A stretch of DNA of 64,000 nt, from positions 18,260,501-18,324,500 of the forward strand of contig JBAIAC010000059.1 of assembly GCA_037349315.1 (NCBI GenBank), given 5' to 3'. Under the pieces are notes generated by a model. That model did not search any database and was not told the origin of the DNA. It saw only the letters and a program-made list of their open reading frames with translations. Made by a program: the position numbers and the translations under genes. Below, in pieces: positions 36,465-48,227 of this stretch (the stretch's first letter is position 1; each line of letters begins with the position of its first letter). This stretch comes from Chelydra serpentina. Its lineage: Eukaryota > Chordata > Testudines > Chelydridae.

Positions 36465-36720
36465 ATTTATATTACACTAGCGTTTAGAGGACCTAAGCAA
36501 AATCAGGGCCCCGTTGTGCCAGACACCCTATATACACATAGTGAGAGCTTTTTTGTGCCCCAAAGATCTTATAGTCTAAATAGGCAAAGGGCAGGAGGGG
36601 AAACCGAGGCACAGAACGATGACACGACTCGCAGCAGGTCAGTAGCAGGGCTGGGAATAGAATGCAGGTGTCTTGAGTTGCACTCCAGTGCCTATCCACC
36701 AACCACGCTGCTCCTCTAAA
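36465..36720 (-). repeat. MIR-type SINE (antisense)
   Basis: The plus strand shows CAGGGCCCCGTTGTGCCAGA, CCCCAAAGATCTTATAGTC, GAAACCGAGGCACAGAACG, CAGTAGCAGGGCTGGGAATA and a tRNA-like head ending near TATCCACCAACC. It is nearly full length. Confidence 0.85.
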
Positions 36721-36729
36721 GGCAGCAGA

Positions 36730-38278
36730 AGTTTGGCTGAGTAAACAAACAGTGAGTATGGCCCTCAGGACTCGGCCCCCAGAGGTTAAACTGTGGAGCT
36801 CACTGCTTGATGATATCATTGAGGCAAAATATCGTGAGAAGATTCAGAAAGACTGGGGTTTTAAACAAAGAAGAACATAGGGCAGTAGATTGGAAAGCCC
36901 ATCTCCAACGGTTGGAATTTCAGGAACAAAAATGGAAGCCAGCCAGGTGACAACTAGGCTGAAAAATCAGGCTGATAATCTACATTTGCTAGGATAAAAA
37001 CTAGCGGGGTAATCGGTGGTCATGTGCTAAAGCATATGCTCATTGCCAGGCAGCGCTCAGAAGGAATTCTCCTCTCTAAGATTGTGTAACTGGCAAGGTA
37101 ACTTGACCAGCTTCCCCTTCCTTTAATGTATCAGGTGCAGCTGATAGTGTGTGTGGGGAGGGTGGGGGGGGGCGGATGGGGCGCTCCATACCACAAGAGA
37201 AGACCATTGCTGTTTCCTAGCGTGAGAGTGCCCATGTCCTTACGCAGAGGAGTAGGGTCTTAAACTCAAGAGAAATAGAACCATAATAAATACAATATGG
37301 AAAACCTGAAGCAGGTTCTCTGTCCCCATATCAATTTCCCTGGGAAAGACGTCTCCTTCTGCAGCTGGGCTGAGATCACGAGGTCACCTCTCTTGAATCA
37401 GCAACAGCTAAGACCTTCTTAACAGGCAGATGGGTTAATATTCAGTCAGCCTCTCCTTCCATCCCTTGGGTCACCTATACCCCTATCTCTCTCTCTCAGT
37501 ACTGCCAAGCGAACGGTGGCATAGGGAGAGTGGGGCTGGTTACCCATATTTATGAATGTCTCCCCTCTGATGCCCCATCTACACCGCCAGGTGGATGATT
37601 CCCCAACCGTGTTTCTGTAGAGTGACACTGCCCTCCTGTGGCTAAACAGAGCTGCTGCCATCTGAGGATCCCAAAGGATAAAAGTCACCTGTTTCCCCCA
37701 CAGACCAGACAAGAAGTCAAGGTCAAAGAGCAGTGACCCCGCTCCTCCACTCCCACACGCCCCCACACCGCCTGCAGTGAGAATCCAAATGGACCTGCTA
37801 TCAAAACAGCAAATGTGAAAATCATTCAGTATCAGGAATGTCTTTTTAAAATCCCTATTTCTCATGCCGAGGATACTTAACAGCAGAACAGTATTGAGCT
37901 CCCTTTTGCCACCAAGGCCATGAAATGTCTCATTTTCACGGGCCAAGAGATTCCTCTCAAATTCCACCTTCCTCGCGGCCGACTTGCAAATACACTTACG
38001 GTGCCACCCACTGGGCCTGTCTTTGGACTTGTCTTTTAAAGCCTAATCCCCATTCTGAGGGTGGTCTTAAGAAGGCTCAAAGCAGCCTGTGCCTGGGGAG
38101 GGCAGAGTGCCAGAGTGCCTTGACTGTCCTCCCCTTTAACATAGAGGTGCTCTGTGCAGAGAACACAAGTCCGCAGGTAATGAACACCACTTGCGCTGGA
38201 ACAGAACAGAACCATCTGCTGGGATCTGCAGGCTCAGTGGGCCACGGCTTCGGATTGAAAACGGGGGCAGAACCTCGA
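36730..38278. other. No recognisable gene
   Basis: Unique-looking DNA with a G-rich run near 37160. The 173-codon minus frame at 37446-37967 shows no recognisable domain, and its composition does not differ from its surroundings. I do not call it a gene. Confidence 0.4.
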
Positions 38279-38359
38279 TGGATGATGGCAGTTTACACTA
38301 GCTGAGGATCTAGCCTGTGTTCTACTCCACTTTGGGAAGCTGCCAGCATGGCCCAGGGC

Positions 38360-38483
38360 TAGGGTGACCAGACAGCAAGTGTGAAAAATCGGGACAAAGG
38401 GTGGGGGGTAATAGGAGCCTATATAAGAAAAAGACCCAAAAATCGTGACTGTCCCTATAAAATCGGGACATCTGGTCACCCTA
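38360..38483 (+). mobile_element. 124-bp hAT-type MITE, copy 2
   Basis: TAGGGTGACCAGA...TCTGGTCACCCTA with a perfect 8-bp duplication CCCAGGGC at 38352-38359 and 38484-38491. Three AATCG(G/T)GAC words lie inside. Confidence 0.93.
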
Positions 38484-39134
38484 CCCAGGGCTGGGCAAAA
38501 TGCCTTAGAATGACAACCTGTACGGAGGCGTGGAGGGGGGGTGGGTATGAAACCAGGGAAACAGTCCCGTTTACAAGCCAAAAAGTAAGAGCATGTAGCA
38601 TAGTCCAAGGTGCAGTGTGTTTTCCTTCGAAGTCACTTAGACTTGGCTTCCCGACTGCTCTAAAGTAAACAATGGAGAGAGACAAAAAGAAAATGGGCAG
38701 GCTTCACAGAGGTTATAAAAATATCATTTGTATAATTAGATTGAGTCAAAATGCATGACTCTCTGGTTGGAAGGGACGCTTGTTTTTCTCTCATTTCTTT
38801 TTCTCCTCTGCCCTTTTTTCCCCCAATAAAAATCTGGATAAACAAAAGCCCTGGGATATTAGAAGGTTGTTGCCATATTGTTTCTAAAGCAAATCAACAA
38901 GAAGGAGAAAGAGTATACATTTTTGGCTTTGTGTTGAATGCTTTTCTGGGTGCATATGTGCCATTCTCACCCTCTCTGCCTCACCTGTTTTTTTCCTTCA
39001 TTTCCTGTCTCAAACTAATATAAGGTGTTGCTGTGGGTTGTTAAACATTCACCCACTTCCAGCCCAGAAGCAGCTGCATGTTATTGAAGCACAAAGTGGA
39101 TCTTCATTGTTTTTATATCAATTTGCTAACTTTG

Positions 39135-39350
39135 GCTTCAATTTCCAGCTCTGCCACAAACTTCAATGCGACCGTGGGTAAGTCACTTTAGTCTCTCTCT
39201 AAAGATGGGGGAACTGAGACGTCCTGGGGATAAAAATACACCTTTGCCCCTGTCTTTGTTGTGACTGTTTAGATCATGAGAGCTATGAGATAAGTATTAT
39301 ACCTTACTATGTGTATGAACAGTGCCTGGAAGCATTCCCCGCTTGCCTCC
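39135..39350 (+). repeat. MIR-type SINE
   Basis: CAATTTCCAGCTCTGCCAC, GTGGGTAAGTCACTTTAGTC, AGATGGGGGAACTGAGACG, TTAGATCATGAGAGCTATG and GAACAGTGCCTGGAAGCA are in MIR order; head missing. Confidence 0.75.
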
Positions 39351-39399
39351 CAACACACACACAGTAAAATGCTTTGCAGTCTTTCAGGATGGAAAGCAC

Positions 39400-39705
39400 C
39401 ACATCTGCAAACTCTAAGTATTCCAAAATCATGGGTCAAACCCTAAAAATCATGAGATTGGCTTAAAAATCATGAGGTTTATGAACAAAAATAAAAATTT
39501 GGAGGGTTCTTTTTAATGTCCTTTAGGATTTTGAGCCCTTAGAGTTCCCATTTTCAAACTTTTTTTCCACAACCAAGAGGGCTAGAAACTTACTTTAAAG
39601 TAATAAATAAATAAAAGTCTCACATAATCGCATGAATCGAGGAGCCGAGGCTTAAATAAAATCATGTTATTTGCAATAAAATTGCGAGAGCTGGTAACCT
39701 ACAGT
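39400..39705 (+). repeat. Interspersed repeat, second copy of the 22895 family
   Basis: AATCATGAGATTGGC, TTTTGAGCCCTTAGAGTTCC, GAGGGCTAGAAACTTACTTT, GAGCCGAGGCTTAAATAAAA and GAGAGCTGGTAACC parallel the copy at 22895-23160. Confidence 0.7.
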
Positions 39706-39709
39706 ATGA

Positions 39710-41660
39710 ATATCAGATGATAGCTCTCTTCCCCAGCTGCCTGCTCTGTTTATATCTTCTCAGTAGATTTTTTAAATAAGTTGGTGTATGACTTTGCTTC
39801 TCTGTGGACCAAGCTACACCTCCTCTAAAAGAGAGGGGACAAACCAACCCTGAATGGTGCTACTTTTTCCATATATCTTCCTATGCTGCGATCTTTAAGC
39901 ACATTCCTATTTAAGTCTGTTTGCAGTATGGTAGTTAGTCCTCTTATTGGTCCCTCTATTTTTTGGTTTTGGGGAACCTCAAGAAGGAACAGTTTTATAA
40001 GTTCACACCAGGGAGTGGGCAATGCACAGAATCAGAATGGTTTTTAAAACAAGGCCTTAACTACATGATGATAGGTTTTTGCATTTCAGATCCTAAAATT
40101 TTGTTTGGGGAAGGTCCACCTTACTGAGGCCCTATGTGTCTCCTTCTGCCCCGCAGGCCCTTTGGGAATATTCATCCTTTCTTCATACATTTTAACTGTA
40201 TTGTCATTGATTTTGTGCCAGATCCCATTTGTATTAGCTAAGGTTAGTTAGGGGCTTCATCCCAGGCAATCCAGAAGAGAAACCGTGGAGCTGAGGTGCA
40301 ATAATAGTGAATTCCAAAGAGACTCGCTCTCCGTTCTGGATTGCCCACTACTGAGACAACAAAACCAAGGGGCTGGTAATGATGAACTGCTGGGCAAGTA
40401 GCCATCCATCTCAGTTGCTATTATAACAATGGGTTTGGGCAGCAATTATGGTAAGTGTGAAGGAGATTAGCCCTCAGGCCAGCTCTGGCGCTCTTTTTAA
40501 ACCTCCCTTTTTTCAGCCCCTCACAGGTAAGAAAAAAAAATTGATCACAACAGACTTGTTACCCTACTTCTGCAGTCACAATGGCTAAAATTCTTCTTTC
40601 TAGTGTAGTACTAGAGAACAGCGATCGCCCCTCACACTGCTCCAAAATACCACCGGGCGACACTCTTTTGTGTGGTGCTAACTAGTAAGAAGGCCTGACA
40701 AAGGAGAGAAATGTCGTTCATGCCAGCAACCGTATCTACAGACACATCTCTTTGCTGCCCTCTACAGAGGAAATCGGGTAAAGCGGGTAAAAATCGGGGT
40801 GAGACACTGGCTCAAAGTATTCAAATAACAGTCAGCTTAGCCAGTCTCAGAGGTGTTGATCCAAGGAAAATATGAAATAAAAGTCAATGGATCAGAGTGG
40901 AAAATGTTATAGCAGTCAAATAGGCTGCTCCAATAATACTACCTCTACCCACAGGTATGTTTGAAGGGGCTGGGGGGTGAGAAGGAGAGAGAGAGCTCTG
41001 TGTTGAAAATTAAGGTTGGGTTTTTTGCATAAATCCCACCCATCACCACAGCAGCCGTAGAGCCGCCCAGTTTATAGAGCCCCGAGGCTCAAGGAGGAGA
41101 TGACCAAGCAATAAGTAAAACCACTGCATGGCTCATTACACACACCAGACCAGCTTGTATAAGGCCTTGTATAGATCGTTGTCGCCGGGCAAGGACCAGT
41201 GACATCAACCCATTGCAAGATCATCATCCCAGCCGCTCCTAAGACATGATAATACTGCCCCCTGATACGGCACCTTTCACTTGAGGACACTTCCCCCCAA
41301 CCTGCCGACGTGTGACACAAACCACCGAGTTGGGACAAGTGACTGAAATGAGTGAAGCCTGTGTGTCGTTCCACACCACAACCGACAGATTAGAGAGATT
41401 TTTTTTTTAAAGAATAAAACCAATTTTTAAGGCTCTCTCACGGTGTAAATCAACGACACCGATTTTGCAACCTGTAACAGCCTCCTCACATACAATGAAC
41501 CTGTCATAAGCTTCAACCAGTTAAACTGCTCCCCCCAAAACCACTCCCTCCTCCCCCAACCCACACGTGTGTTAAGATGCCTGGGGAACCCCCAGAAATC
41601 TACCAAGAGCCTGAGGCAAGCAGAGATGGGAACTCTTCTGCTAGGAAAAGGAATTTCACA
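39710..41660. other. No recognisable gene
   Basis: About 2 kb of unique-looking sequence. No supportable exon or repeat. Confidence 0.4.
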
Positions 41661-41668
41661 AGCAGAGC

Positions 41669-41671
<3 letters not shown>

Positions 41672-41723
<52 letters not shown>
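41672..41723. repeat. (GT)n microsatellite
   Basis: About 26 uninterrupted GT units. The longest perfect dinucleotide array in the window and likely polymorphic. Confidence 0.97.
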
Positions 41724-41726
<3 letters not shown>

Positions 41727-42005
41727 GCATGCATGGGTTTAGCTACGGCTATCAGTCACTTCAGATTAAAAGCACTAAAGTACCTCAAATTCATCCCTTC
41801 TCGCTTAAAAATCCAAGGCTGGCTAGTTGAGCACAGCTCCCAGTCTGGCCGCCATTGGACAGCTCAGTTGTGCTGAGTTCATCCCTTCCGAGGCTGGTGA
41901 GAGATGAAACCAGAGCCTGGAACTCCACAGCTGACAGCTAGGCATAATGGTTAGACTCCAGATCCCTAAGAAATCCTTTGTGGTTGCAGAGACGTCACAC
42001 CTGAG

Positions 42006-42129
42006 TAGGGTGACCAGACAGCAAGTGTGAAAAATCGGGACAGGGGTGGGGGGTAATAGGAGGCTATATAAGAAAAAGACCCCAAAATTGGGACTGCCCC
42101 TATAAAAATCGGGATATCTGGTCACCCTA
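42006..42129 (+). mobile_element. 124-bp hAT-type MITE, copy 3
   Basis: Same TIRs, with a perfect 8-bp duplication CACCTGAG at 41998-42005 and 42130-42137. Confidence 0.93.
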
Positions 42130-42645
42130 CACCTGAGGTGGGTTTTACCCCAGTTTGTGGAGGCAGACTTTGGCTGTTATTAGCTGTACTGAGGTATGGA
42201 GGAGAAGGCAACAAGCCAGAACCTACTGCAAAATGTAGTGAGCAAACACTTTCGTCTGGTCTTCATTAATTTTAAGTGGGCCAGCGTGGGTAGAACTAGA
42301 GGTCGGGGGAGAAGAGCTGGAGAACAACATGCTGAACGTTGTCGTGAGTTGTGACCGCCTAGTGACATGTTGGGTTTTTTTAAGACGCTTCAAGGCATAT
42401 TGTGTCTGGGCATATGGGTGTGCCAACGTGTGTGTGTGCATGAGTTTACATACATGTGCATGGGACAGATGGGCCTGTACCAAAACCCTGACTTCAAACT
42501 CCCCCACATTTGATAGGATGGGTGGATGTGAGGGAGAAAATCTGAACCTGGATCCTGAATTTTGCAGCATGGTCTCAACTGTAGTGTGAATGACTGGTTC
42601 TCTCAGAAAGAAAGCGAGGAAGAGGGAGAGTGGGTGGGATGCACA

Positions 42646-42769
42646 TAGGGTGACCGGACAGCAAATGTGAAAAATCGGGACAGGGGGTGAGGGGTAATAG
42701 GAGCCTATATAAGAAAAAGACCCAAAAATCGGGACTGTCCCTATAAAATTGGGACATCTGGTCACCCTA
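42646..42769 (+). mobile_element. 124-bp hAT-type MITE, copy 4
   Basis: TAGGGTGACCGGA...CTGGTCACCCTA with a perfect 8-bp duplication GATGCACA at 42638-42645 and 42770-42777. It lies 516 bp from copy 3 in the same orientation. The 199-codon minus frame at 42223-42822 runs through it and is not a gene. Confidence 0.93.
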
Positions 42770-42779
42770 GATGCACATG

Positions 42780-43215
42780 AGTAAATGAGTAAGTAGATGC
42801 TAGCAGGAGTATATATGTGCATATGTGTGCATCTATGTATGGGTAAAGGAGCAGCGTGTACATGAGCGGGTGTTTGTCAGAGAAGGTGTGTGTGTATATA
42901 CGATTAGACAGATGTGCCTATATGTACAGCACTTGGATACAGGATGATGGCAGATACAGAAGAACTTCCAATGGACAGATAAGACGTATATATGCATGAG
43001 TGTCTGTGTATGAGCACGCGCCTATGTTAAGGAGAATGTGTTTGGGGATGATACACTACACACACACATAGGTGAGAGGATGAACATATAAAGCTGAATG
43101 TACATGTGTGGGCAACAGAGCAAGTAGCTGAAGGAGAGGGTGCAAATGTGTGGCTATGTGAACACATGAGTGTATCAGTGAGTGAATGTACAGGAATGAG
43201 TGTGGACCAAATACA
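42780..43215. repeat. Degenerate TG/TATG-rich tract
   Basis: Recurring TATGTG, GTGTGTATA and ATGAGTG words over more than 400 bp, with similar words also at 42410-42470. A decayed simple-sequence domain. Confidence 0.65.
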
Positions 43216-43345
43216 GTGGCGTGAGTTACGCACCGTGCCAAATTCGGTCCTCGGTTAGAACCCCATTGATTTGTTGTGGTTCTACACAGTACAACTGAGG
43301 GCAGAAAGTGGCCTGTATAGAGTATAAAACTTTCAGAACTGTAGT

Positions 43346-43643
43346 CTAAGGGCTTGTCTTCACTACCCGCCGGATCGGCGGGTAGCAATCGATCTATCGG
43401 GGATCGATTTTTCGCGTCTCGTTAAGACGCGCTTAATCGATCCCTGATCGCGCTCCCCGTCGGCTCCGGAAATCCACGTCATCGAGCGGCGCAAGCGGAG
43501 TCGACGGGGGAGCGGCAGCGATCGACTCACCGCCGTCCTCATGGTCAGGTAAGCCGATTACGATACGCCGACTTCAGCTACATTATTCACGTAGCTGAAG
43601 CTGCGTATCGTAGATTGACCCCCCTCCCCTAGTGTAGCCCTGG
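43346..43643. repeat. CpG-rich palindromic hAT-type element
   Basis: The left end is AAGGGCTTGTCTTCACTACC. Internal inverted words include GATCGGCGGGTAGC, ATCGATTTTTCGCG against CGCGCTTAATCGAT, GTCGACGGGGGAGCGG, and TTCAGCTACATTATTCACGTAGCTGAA near 43574-43600. The right end AGTGTAGCCCT is shortened. CpG density is far above the surroundings. No clean 8-bp duplication. Confidence 0.75.
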
Positions 43644-44104
43644 GCCAAGTGGTCGAGTGTGGGGTAACCTGCACTGATGTGATGTTCGGGAAGTATGCAA
43701 AAATAAGTACTTTAAACATCAAGTGGGCAGAATAGGAGGCACAGCAGGTAAAGCAACTAACAGGAGGGTATAAGGTGAGTAAAGGAGAAGGGGAGTAAAG
43801 GTCTAAGCTTCGTCTTACACGCTGCGGGTAGATGCTTTTCTTGTTTCACCTCCCCTCTTCTGCTCTCAGGGGGGTGAAGTTACATGGGTTTTGAATGCCA
43901 AATTCACCTGCTGGATCCCAAACTGGTGCAAGTTCCCATTTAAACTGCTGTCCTAACCAACATGAAACGTACAACACACCATTGTTTACATCACTGCCAA
44001 AGTTTGCCCAGTATGCTTGGGAGGCTGGATGTATGCCCAGAGTTAATTCTGGGGGAAGTCTCGATCCCAATCTAAATTTTGCAGCTGGCCCCTCCGTCTG
44101 TGAC

Positions 44105-45640
44105 GGGCTGAACCAAAGTTATTATTATTATTATTACATGTATTATGGTCGTGCCTAAAGGTCCCCACTTAGATTGCGTCCTCACTGTGCTAGGCTCTGT
44201 ACAAACAGACTGTGACTGTGGTGCCTGGAAGGGCCTCGCTGAGATTGCTCAATCAGGGTAAACTGCAAAGAATGGGGCAGACAATCCCCTAAACTGGTGG
44301 TTTACTCCAATACTTAGATTCACCAACCCAGCAACCAAACAGCTTCTATCATACCTAACTGGTTACCCAGTAGCTGAAAACACAGCTCCCACCCAGACAG
44401 TCAAGTCAAATATGGGGAGGATTACTTAAAACATATATAAAGTTCTACCAATCCCAAGCAATCGGGCACATTATCCACCAGGTCAATGAATGTTCCAGAT
44501 CTTACCCAAATACAAGCTTACAGCCAATTCTTATTAACTAATCTAAGATTTATTTGAAAAGAAAAGAGAGAGAGTATTGTGATTAAAGATCATTATACAT
44601 ACAGATATGAGTCAAGTTCTAAGGTTAGTTTCATAGTAGAGATGGTGAGCTGCCGATATGTAGAAAGTTCTTCCAGAATCAGGTCCATAAATTATAATCC
44701 AATAGGCGGGTCCATGTACAGCGTCTGTTTAAATTCTTCCATGAGAAATAGCAGGATAATCCTGACTGGAGCTGGAGACCTCAGTCTTGTGACTTAAACG
44801 TCCCCTGAGCAAGCTTAAGCAGATCTGAGACGAAAAAAGGGTCAGGTCCCAAAGTTCTTTTATAACTGTCTGGAAGGTTACGATAGCCTCTTGCTAGCAA
44901 ATAGCACAGCCGGCATTCCTTGGGTGAAGAATAGGTAATATACATGGTTGCTTTGAAGTCAATTCCTATTTCCTATGTATACACAGGTAATTAGTTGCAC
45001 TGATTAGCATAAAGCAATTTACCATTCAAAGGTTCACAGGTAATTTACTACAAACTTCAAAGAGAAATAAAGACAATGATACCATTACACCCAAGTTTCA
45101 TCTAATTGCTAATATCCGCTTTTGATTTCTGAATCAATAGAATATAGCAATGAAATATTACAGACAGGAACTGAAGTATCACATCTACATGCTAATTAGA
45201 TCATGTTGTTAAACTCCTAACAGATATAGAGAAACACAGACAAATACAAAAGTATTTCCTTATAATTCTCTGACAATATAGATTTGCATTTCAAAGGATT
45301 TAGTCCACTTACATAGCTTGGATAACTATCTACAAGAAATGGCCCTGTTTATCATGTCAATATTTCTCAAATATGTTTTTAAAGGTTGATCTTGGGTCAC
45401 TTGGCCAGCTGGTTGTTTAACCCTTGCTGGCTCAGTGTCACGCATATATTAGAAGATAGTCCCTGCCCCAAACAGTTTATATTCTAAAGAGATAAGACAG
45501 ATAAAAAGAAGGAGGGGAAACAGAGGCAGAAGAAGGTGAAGTGACTTTCTCAAAAAGACACAGCAGGTCTATGGCAGGCCTCGGAATAAACGCAGGTCAC
45601 CTGATTTTTTCCCCATTGGGGCATGCTGCTAAGAACACAG
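44105..45640 (-). repeat. MIR-type SINE (antisense) split by about 1.2 kb
   Basis: The 3' tail appears first (ATTATTATTATTACATG, GGTCGTGCCTAAAGGTCCCC, GTGCTAGGCTCTGTACAAAC to about 44207). The body resumes at about 45435 with AGATAGTCCCTGCCCC, GAAACAGAGGCAGAAGAAGG and a tRNA-like head near 45600. The gap is filled by the segment at 44208-45434. Confidence 0.8.
44208..45434 (-). mobile_element. LTR-like insertion inside the MIR
   Basis: The segment begins at about TGTGACTGTGGTGCC and ends at about GGCTCAGTGTCAC, with short inverted ends. A minus-strand AATAAA (TTTATT near 44551) and no coding potential suggest a solo LTR read on the minus strand. The exact ends and a target duplication could not be fixed, so class is tentative. 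Confidence 0.5.
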
Positions 45641-45660
45641 AAGCCCTGAACCTTTGAAAA

Positions 45661-45762
45661 GGCCAGATCTGGATGGAAGCTCAGATTCTGATCTCTGCTA
45701 CACTGACCTCAATGGAGTTACTCTGGATTTATGCTGTTGTTAACAGAGATCCACATCTAGCC
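45661..45762. repeat. Palindromic MITE relic
   Basis: GGCCAGATCTGGATGG, ACCTCAATGGAGTTACTC, GGATTTATGCTG and CCACATCTAGCC. Degraded arms. Confidence 0.5.
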
Positions 45763-45764
45763 TT

Positions 45765-47390
45765 TAGCCCAACTCTAGTTTTGATGACATTTTAGATAGA
45801 CATAATCTGTTTAGATATTCGTTTCCTAGAGTTCTGTGCACCCTCGGTTTGAATGCGCTACCAAATGTTGGGGTTTTTTTCAGATCAATATAAACAGTCT
45901 CATCACATGCACAGAGAACTGAGAGTACTTTGCACAATGGATGATTTTAACCTTGGCGTTTCTCATCACTTTTTGTTGGTGGTGTGCTTTGTCAAAATTG
46001 CTATTCCCTCCCCCCGACCACCTCCATCACTGCTGTTGGGGAGGGCAGAATATTACATTTCTAGGGCAAAAAAATAAGGGTGTCTGATCTCCACCAGTTC
46101 ACATATAGACAGAAAAGTTCAACCATATACAGATGAGCTATTTGTAAAAACAGCCTTGTTACAGTGACCCAGTTAAATAGACAAGCTGAACAAAATACAG
46201 TTAGGCTTCCTTTGGCCAGCCTATAACATATGGTATTTGTCAGCCAGTCTTGTTCCTCTCTGGAGACTGGCAGGAGACAGGTGGCTGGTTCCAACATGGA
46301 GAGAGCTCCTGGAAAGTCAGCATGCTGAGCACACTGTAGGAGTGGGCTAGCTGGGAACATAATAGCTCACAAAGGCACAGATTTAACAACATTTCTTCCA
46401 CATTGTTCAGCACAGCTCTAGGTTATAGTAGCTCTGGCTTTGATGAATTTATGGTTCACACTGTTCCCTGTGGTATTGTATCTGTAAGTTCTCATTTGCT
46501 AAGCGTACACACAGTTCTATGGCAAACGTCTCTTTCCAAATGGTCGACAGACAACGGTGTGTGGCTCAGGGAGAGTTCTGCTAGCTTGGGAACAAAGAGA
46601 TTCCCATAAAGATAAATCACATCAACTGTCTGTGTAGGTAGGTGGCAGACTATTGTGTTGCCTTTCTACTGTGACATAAACTGAAGCTGGCTGCTGCCAC
46701 TGCGTAATTTTAAGGGAGACGAATTATTTGATGGGTAGTCACAATGAATACTAAGATGTAATGTCTCCCCACCTTCCCAAAAGGAATGTTCGATTAACAT
46801 TAACTAGAAAAATATTATTAACTAGAAAACTATCCTCCAATTCTGGCTTTGCCCAGGGATTATTCTTCCCTAAAGCAAGGGCCTTGCCACTCTGTGTTAC
46901 AAATTAAAATGATGATGAGGTCTTCTAATTCATCTTGAAATACGTATGGGTTTTGGTATAGAGGAACTGGAAAATTAATCGCATCATGCTGCATGTGAAA
47001 CAGATGTCTGAGCGCAATCAGTTACTGATATGGAAAAGGAAGCTGATACAGGATTATCTGTTTATTCCAACAACAGAAAAGGCTTGAGAATGGAAGAGAT
47101 CTGAATGCTTCATTCACATGTTCTGGAGCTGAAATTCTTGGACTTTCTGCTGATTCATCCAATGAACCATCTTAGCATCTGAAGGGCCAAACACTGCTAA
47201 TCGTAACTCCAGCATGCAAGACATGCTTTTCATATGTTTGCTGGGTATGACACTGGTCCTCTTTCAGCAGTGAAACTCATTCAGCCTTTGCAGCATAGAT
47301 ATGAGCTAGTGCTGCTTTTAAAAGTTCTGTCTTCTGTCTGCTACCACTCCTTGCTGACTCGCTTCTCCTTGGCAGTGGTTCAAGATGTGT
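45765..47390. other. No recognisable gene; possible distal gypsy remnant
   Basis: No supportable exon. The part near 46900-47390 could be flank or decayed internal sequence of the gypsy element next to it, but I see no clear motif. Confidence 0.35.
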
Positions 47391-47559
47391 TTCGATAGGT
47401 TAGTAAAAATTAGCTAATGTTATAGTAGAGATGTGCAATGTAATTTCTGCTGACTTGTTCTGTTTCTTCCTGCCCAGAAGGATCTTCCAGTGTCTTCTTG
47501 ACACACTTTATTGCTGTTTTTTTGTTTGCTTGTTTTTTGCCAGTACTGGCCTTTCCTGC

Positions 47560-48092
47560 GGCCACTTTATTCTGCATACAGGGCCAATCAGTTGGTTCCT
47601 CAATAGTATATTGCAAGCCCATCTGACCTTTTCACAGACACACTATTCTTGATGTCCCGTCTTGCCACATCAGTAAAATTCCAGAATGCCTGATATTTCC
47701 CTTGCAATCGTGTACATTATTGTATGGATATTCAGCACTAGGGATTCCCTGGGCTGCAATTTCCACAGCCTTTTGGTCTGTGAGATCTGGCTTCCGTATA
47801 TCCTCACTACAAGGACTGAAGACTAGCTTGTCACAAAGGGCGTCTGCCAGCATCAAACGCACTGTGAAAGCATTTCCCACTCTTTTTGGTTTCTATTACA
47901 AAACAGAAATCTCTCCATCATCACCAGCAGGGTTGGAACATACTGTGACTGCAGCACTTGCACAATCTTTTCATATGTTTTGGTTCCAGGTCTGTCTAGT
48001 CCCATCATGCTCAAGGAAGGAGTTATAATCCATTGCTCTAATATGGCATTTGTGTCTGCAGAGTGTTCAGTGTTCTGTTCTTTGTGCCCCAT
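47560..48092 (-). pseudogene. Ty3/gypsy-type gag remnant
   Basis: Read on the minus strand, frame 48092-47853 contains PGTKTYEKIVQVLQS, then an ERFLF-NRNQKE block. The next frame (47880-47632) has ADALCDKLVFSPCSEDIRK and QKAVEIAA. These match, in order, the capsid region of Ty3/gypsy Gag (R-F-x-F-x-x-R-x-Q-x-x-G-E, then L-x-D-x-L-R-D-R, then K-A-x-E-x-A). In the third frame, near 47655-47690, CGKTGHQE-stop-C is a broken zinc knuckle (C-x2-C-x4-H-x4-C type). Several frameshifts and stops make it non-functional. Its role would have been the capsid of the retrotransposon particle. Confidence 0.8.
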
Positions 48093-48227
48093 AAATCCTG
48101 TTACAGCTGCTATTGTTGTGCTCTTTCTTCTAAGATCAGTGGACCAGATGCTCAGCTGGTGTCAATGGACGATAGCTCCATTAACTTCAGTTCAAAGGAT
48201 TGGCCACACTCTTTTGGATTTGACCTA

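Noticed and set aside
37446..37967. 173-codon minus-strand open frame
   Set aside because: No recognisable domain, no splice or promoter context and no codon bias distinguishing it from neighbours. It could be chance in 64 kb.
42223..42822. 199-codon minus-strand open frame, the longest in the window
   Set aside because: It passes through a 124-bp hAT MITE and TG-rich simple sequence. No domain is recognisable.
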